Below are positions 63,935 through 64,000 of a DNA stretch of 64,000 nucleotides, one piece after another. The DNA lies in NCBI GenBank assembly GCA_018292915.2, contig JACVVK020000013.1, positions 2,207,501 through 2,271,500 on the forward strand, given 5' to 3'. The first letter of the stretch is position 1; each line of letters starts with the position of its first letter. The notes under the pieces are model-generated. The model worked only from the letters and a program-made list of their open reading frames with translations, did no database searches and had not been told where the DNA came from. Source of the DNA: Batillaria attramentaria (taxonomy: Eukaryota > Mollusca > Gastropoda > Batillariidae). The translations under genes and the position numbers were made by a program.

Positions 63935-64000
<66 letters not shown>
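63935..64000. repeat. (TG)n microsatellite at the window edge
   Basis: Starts 22 bp after the donor of the last visible receptor exon and runs off the window. Confidence 0.95.

Overview
The window is nuclear DNA of an animal. It has genes of 9 to 32 short coding exons with GT-AG (twice GC-AG) introns, dense tRNA-derived SINEs, RTE-type LINEs, MITEs and long (TG)n/(CA)n microsatellites. The protein families, an SR2-like RTE retroposon and the SINE style suggest a lophotrochozoan, most likely a gastropod mollusc. That assignment is inference. I see no bacterial operon, CRISPR array, functional tRNA or rRNA gene.

Four host genes can be read exon by exon. (1) Minus strand, 764-30102: a complete 32-exon Strawberry notch (SBNO) family helicase-like protein of about 1319 aa, with an unusual C-terminal tail holding a PIP-box-like motif, basic NLS-like stretches and a UBZ4/Rad18-type zinc finger. 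(2) Plus strand, 31224-40527: a nine-exon class I SAM methyltransferase-like protein of 314 aa, head-to-head with SBNO across 1.1 kb. (3) Plus strand, 44357-57695: a complete 14-exon CYP3-clan cytochrome P450 of 518 aa. (4) Plus strand, from 58871 to the window edge: the ligand-binding S1 region, first membrane segment and pore-loop start of an ionotropic glutamate receptor-like gene, cut off at the right. For the first three genes every exon junction keeps phase and the exon lengths sum to a multiple of three.

The introns are a record of mobile-element activity. Two nearly identical full-length RTE copies with target-site duplications lie in an SBNO intron (22226-25483, antisense to the gene) and the last methyltransferase intron (36884-40181, sense). 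Three 5'-truncated copies also occur. Two copies of a 1.1-kb terminal-inverted-repeat element consist of about eight diverged 135-145 bp monomers, each built around nuclear-receptor-like TCAAGGTCA / TGACCTTGA motifs. One is inserted in a tRNA-derived repeat whose uninterrupted version is also in the window. There are seven copies of a GGGCCCG-ended MITE, two TTAA-flanked piggyBac-like MITEs, a TTA-flanked PIF/Harbinger-like pair, several hAT-like elements, and at least four SINE families, some nested.

The four genes do not form an obvious pathway. The SBNO/methyltransferase pair may share a promoter region. The P450 and the receptor are ordinary neighbours on the same strand. Long (TG)n tracts lie just upstream of several 3' splice sites, and CRE-like TGACGTCA motifs are repeated in P450 introns.
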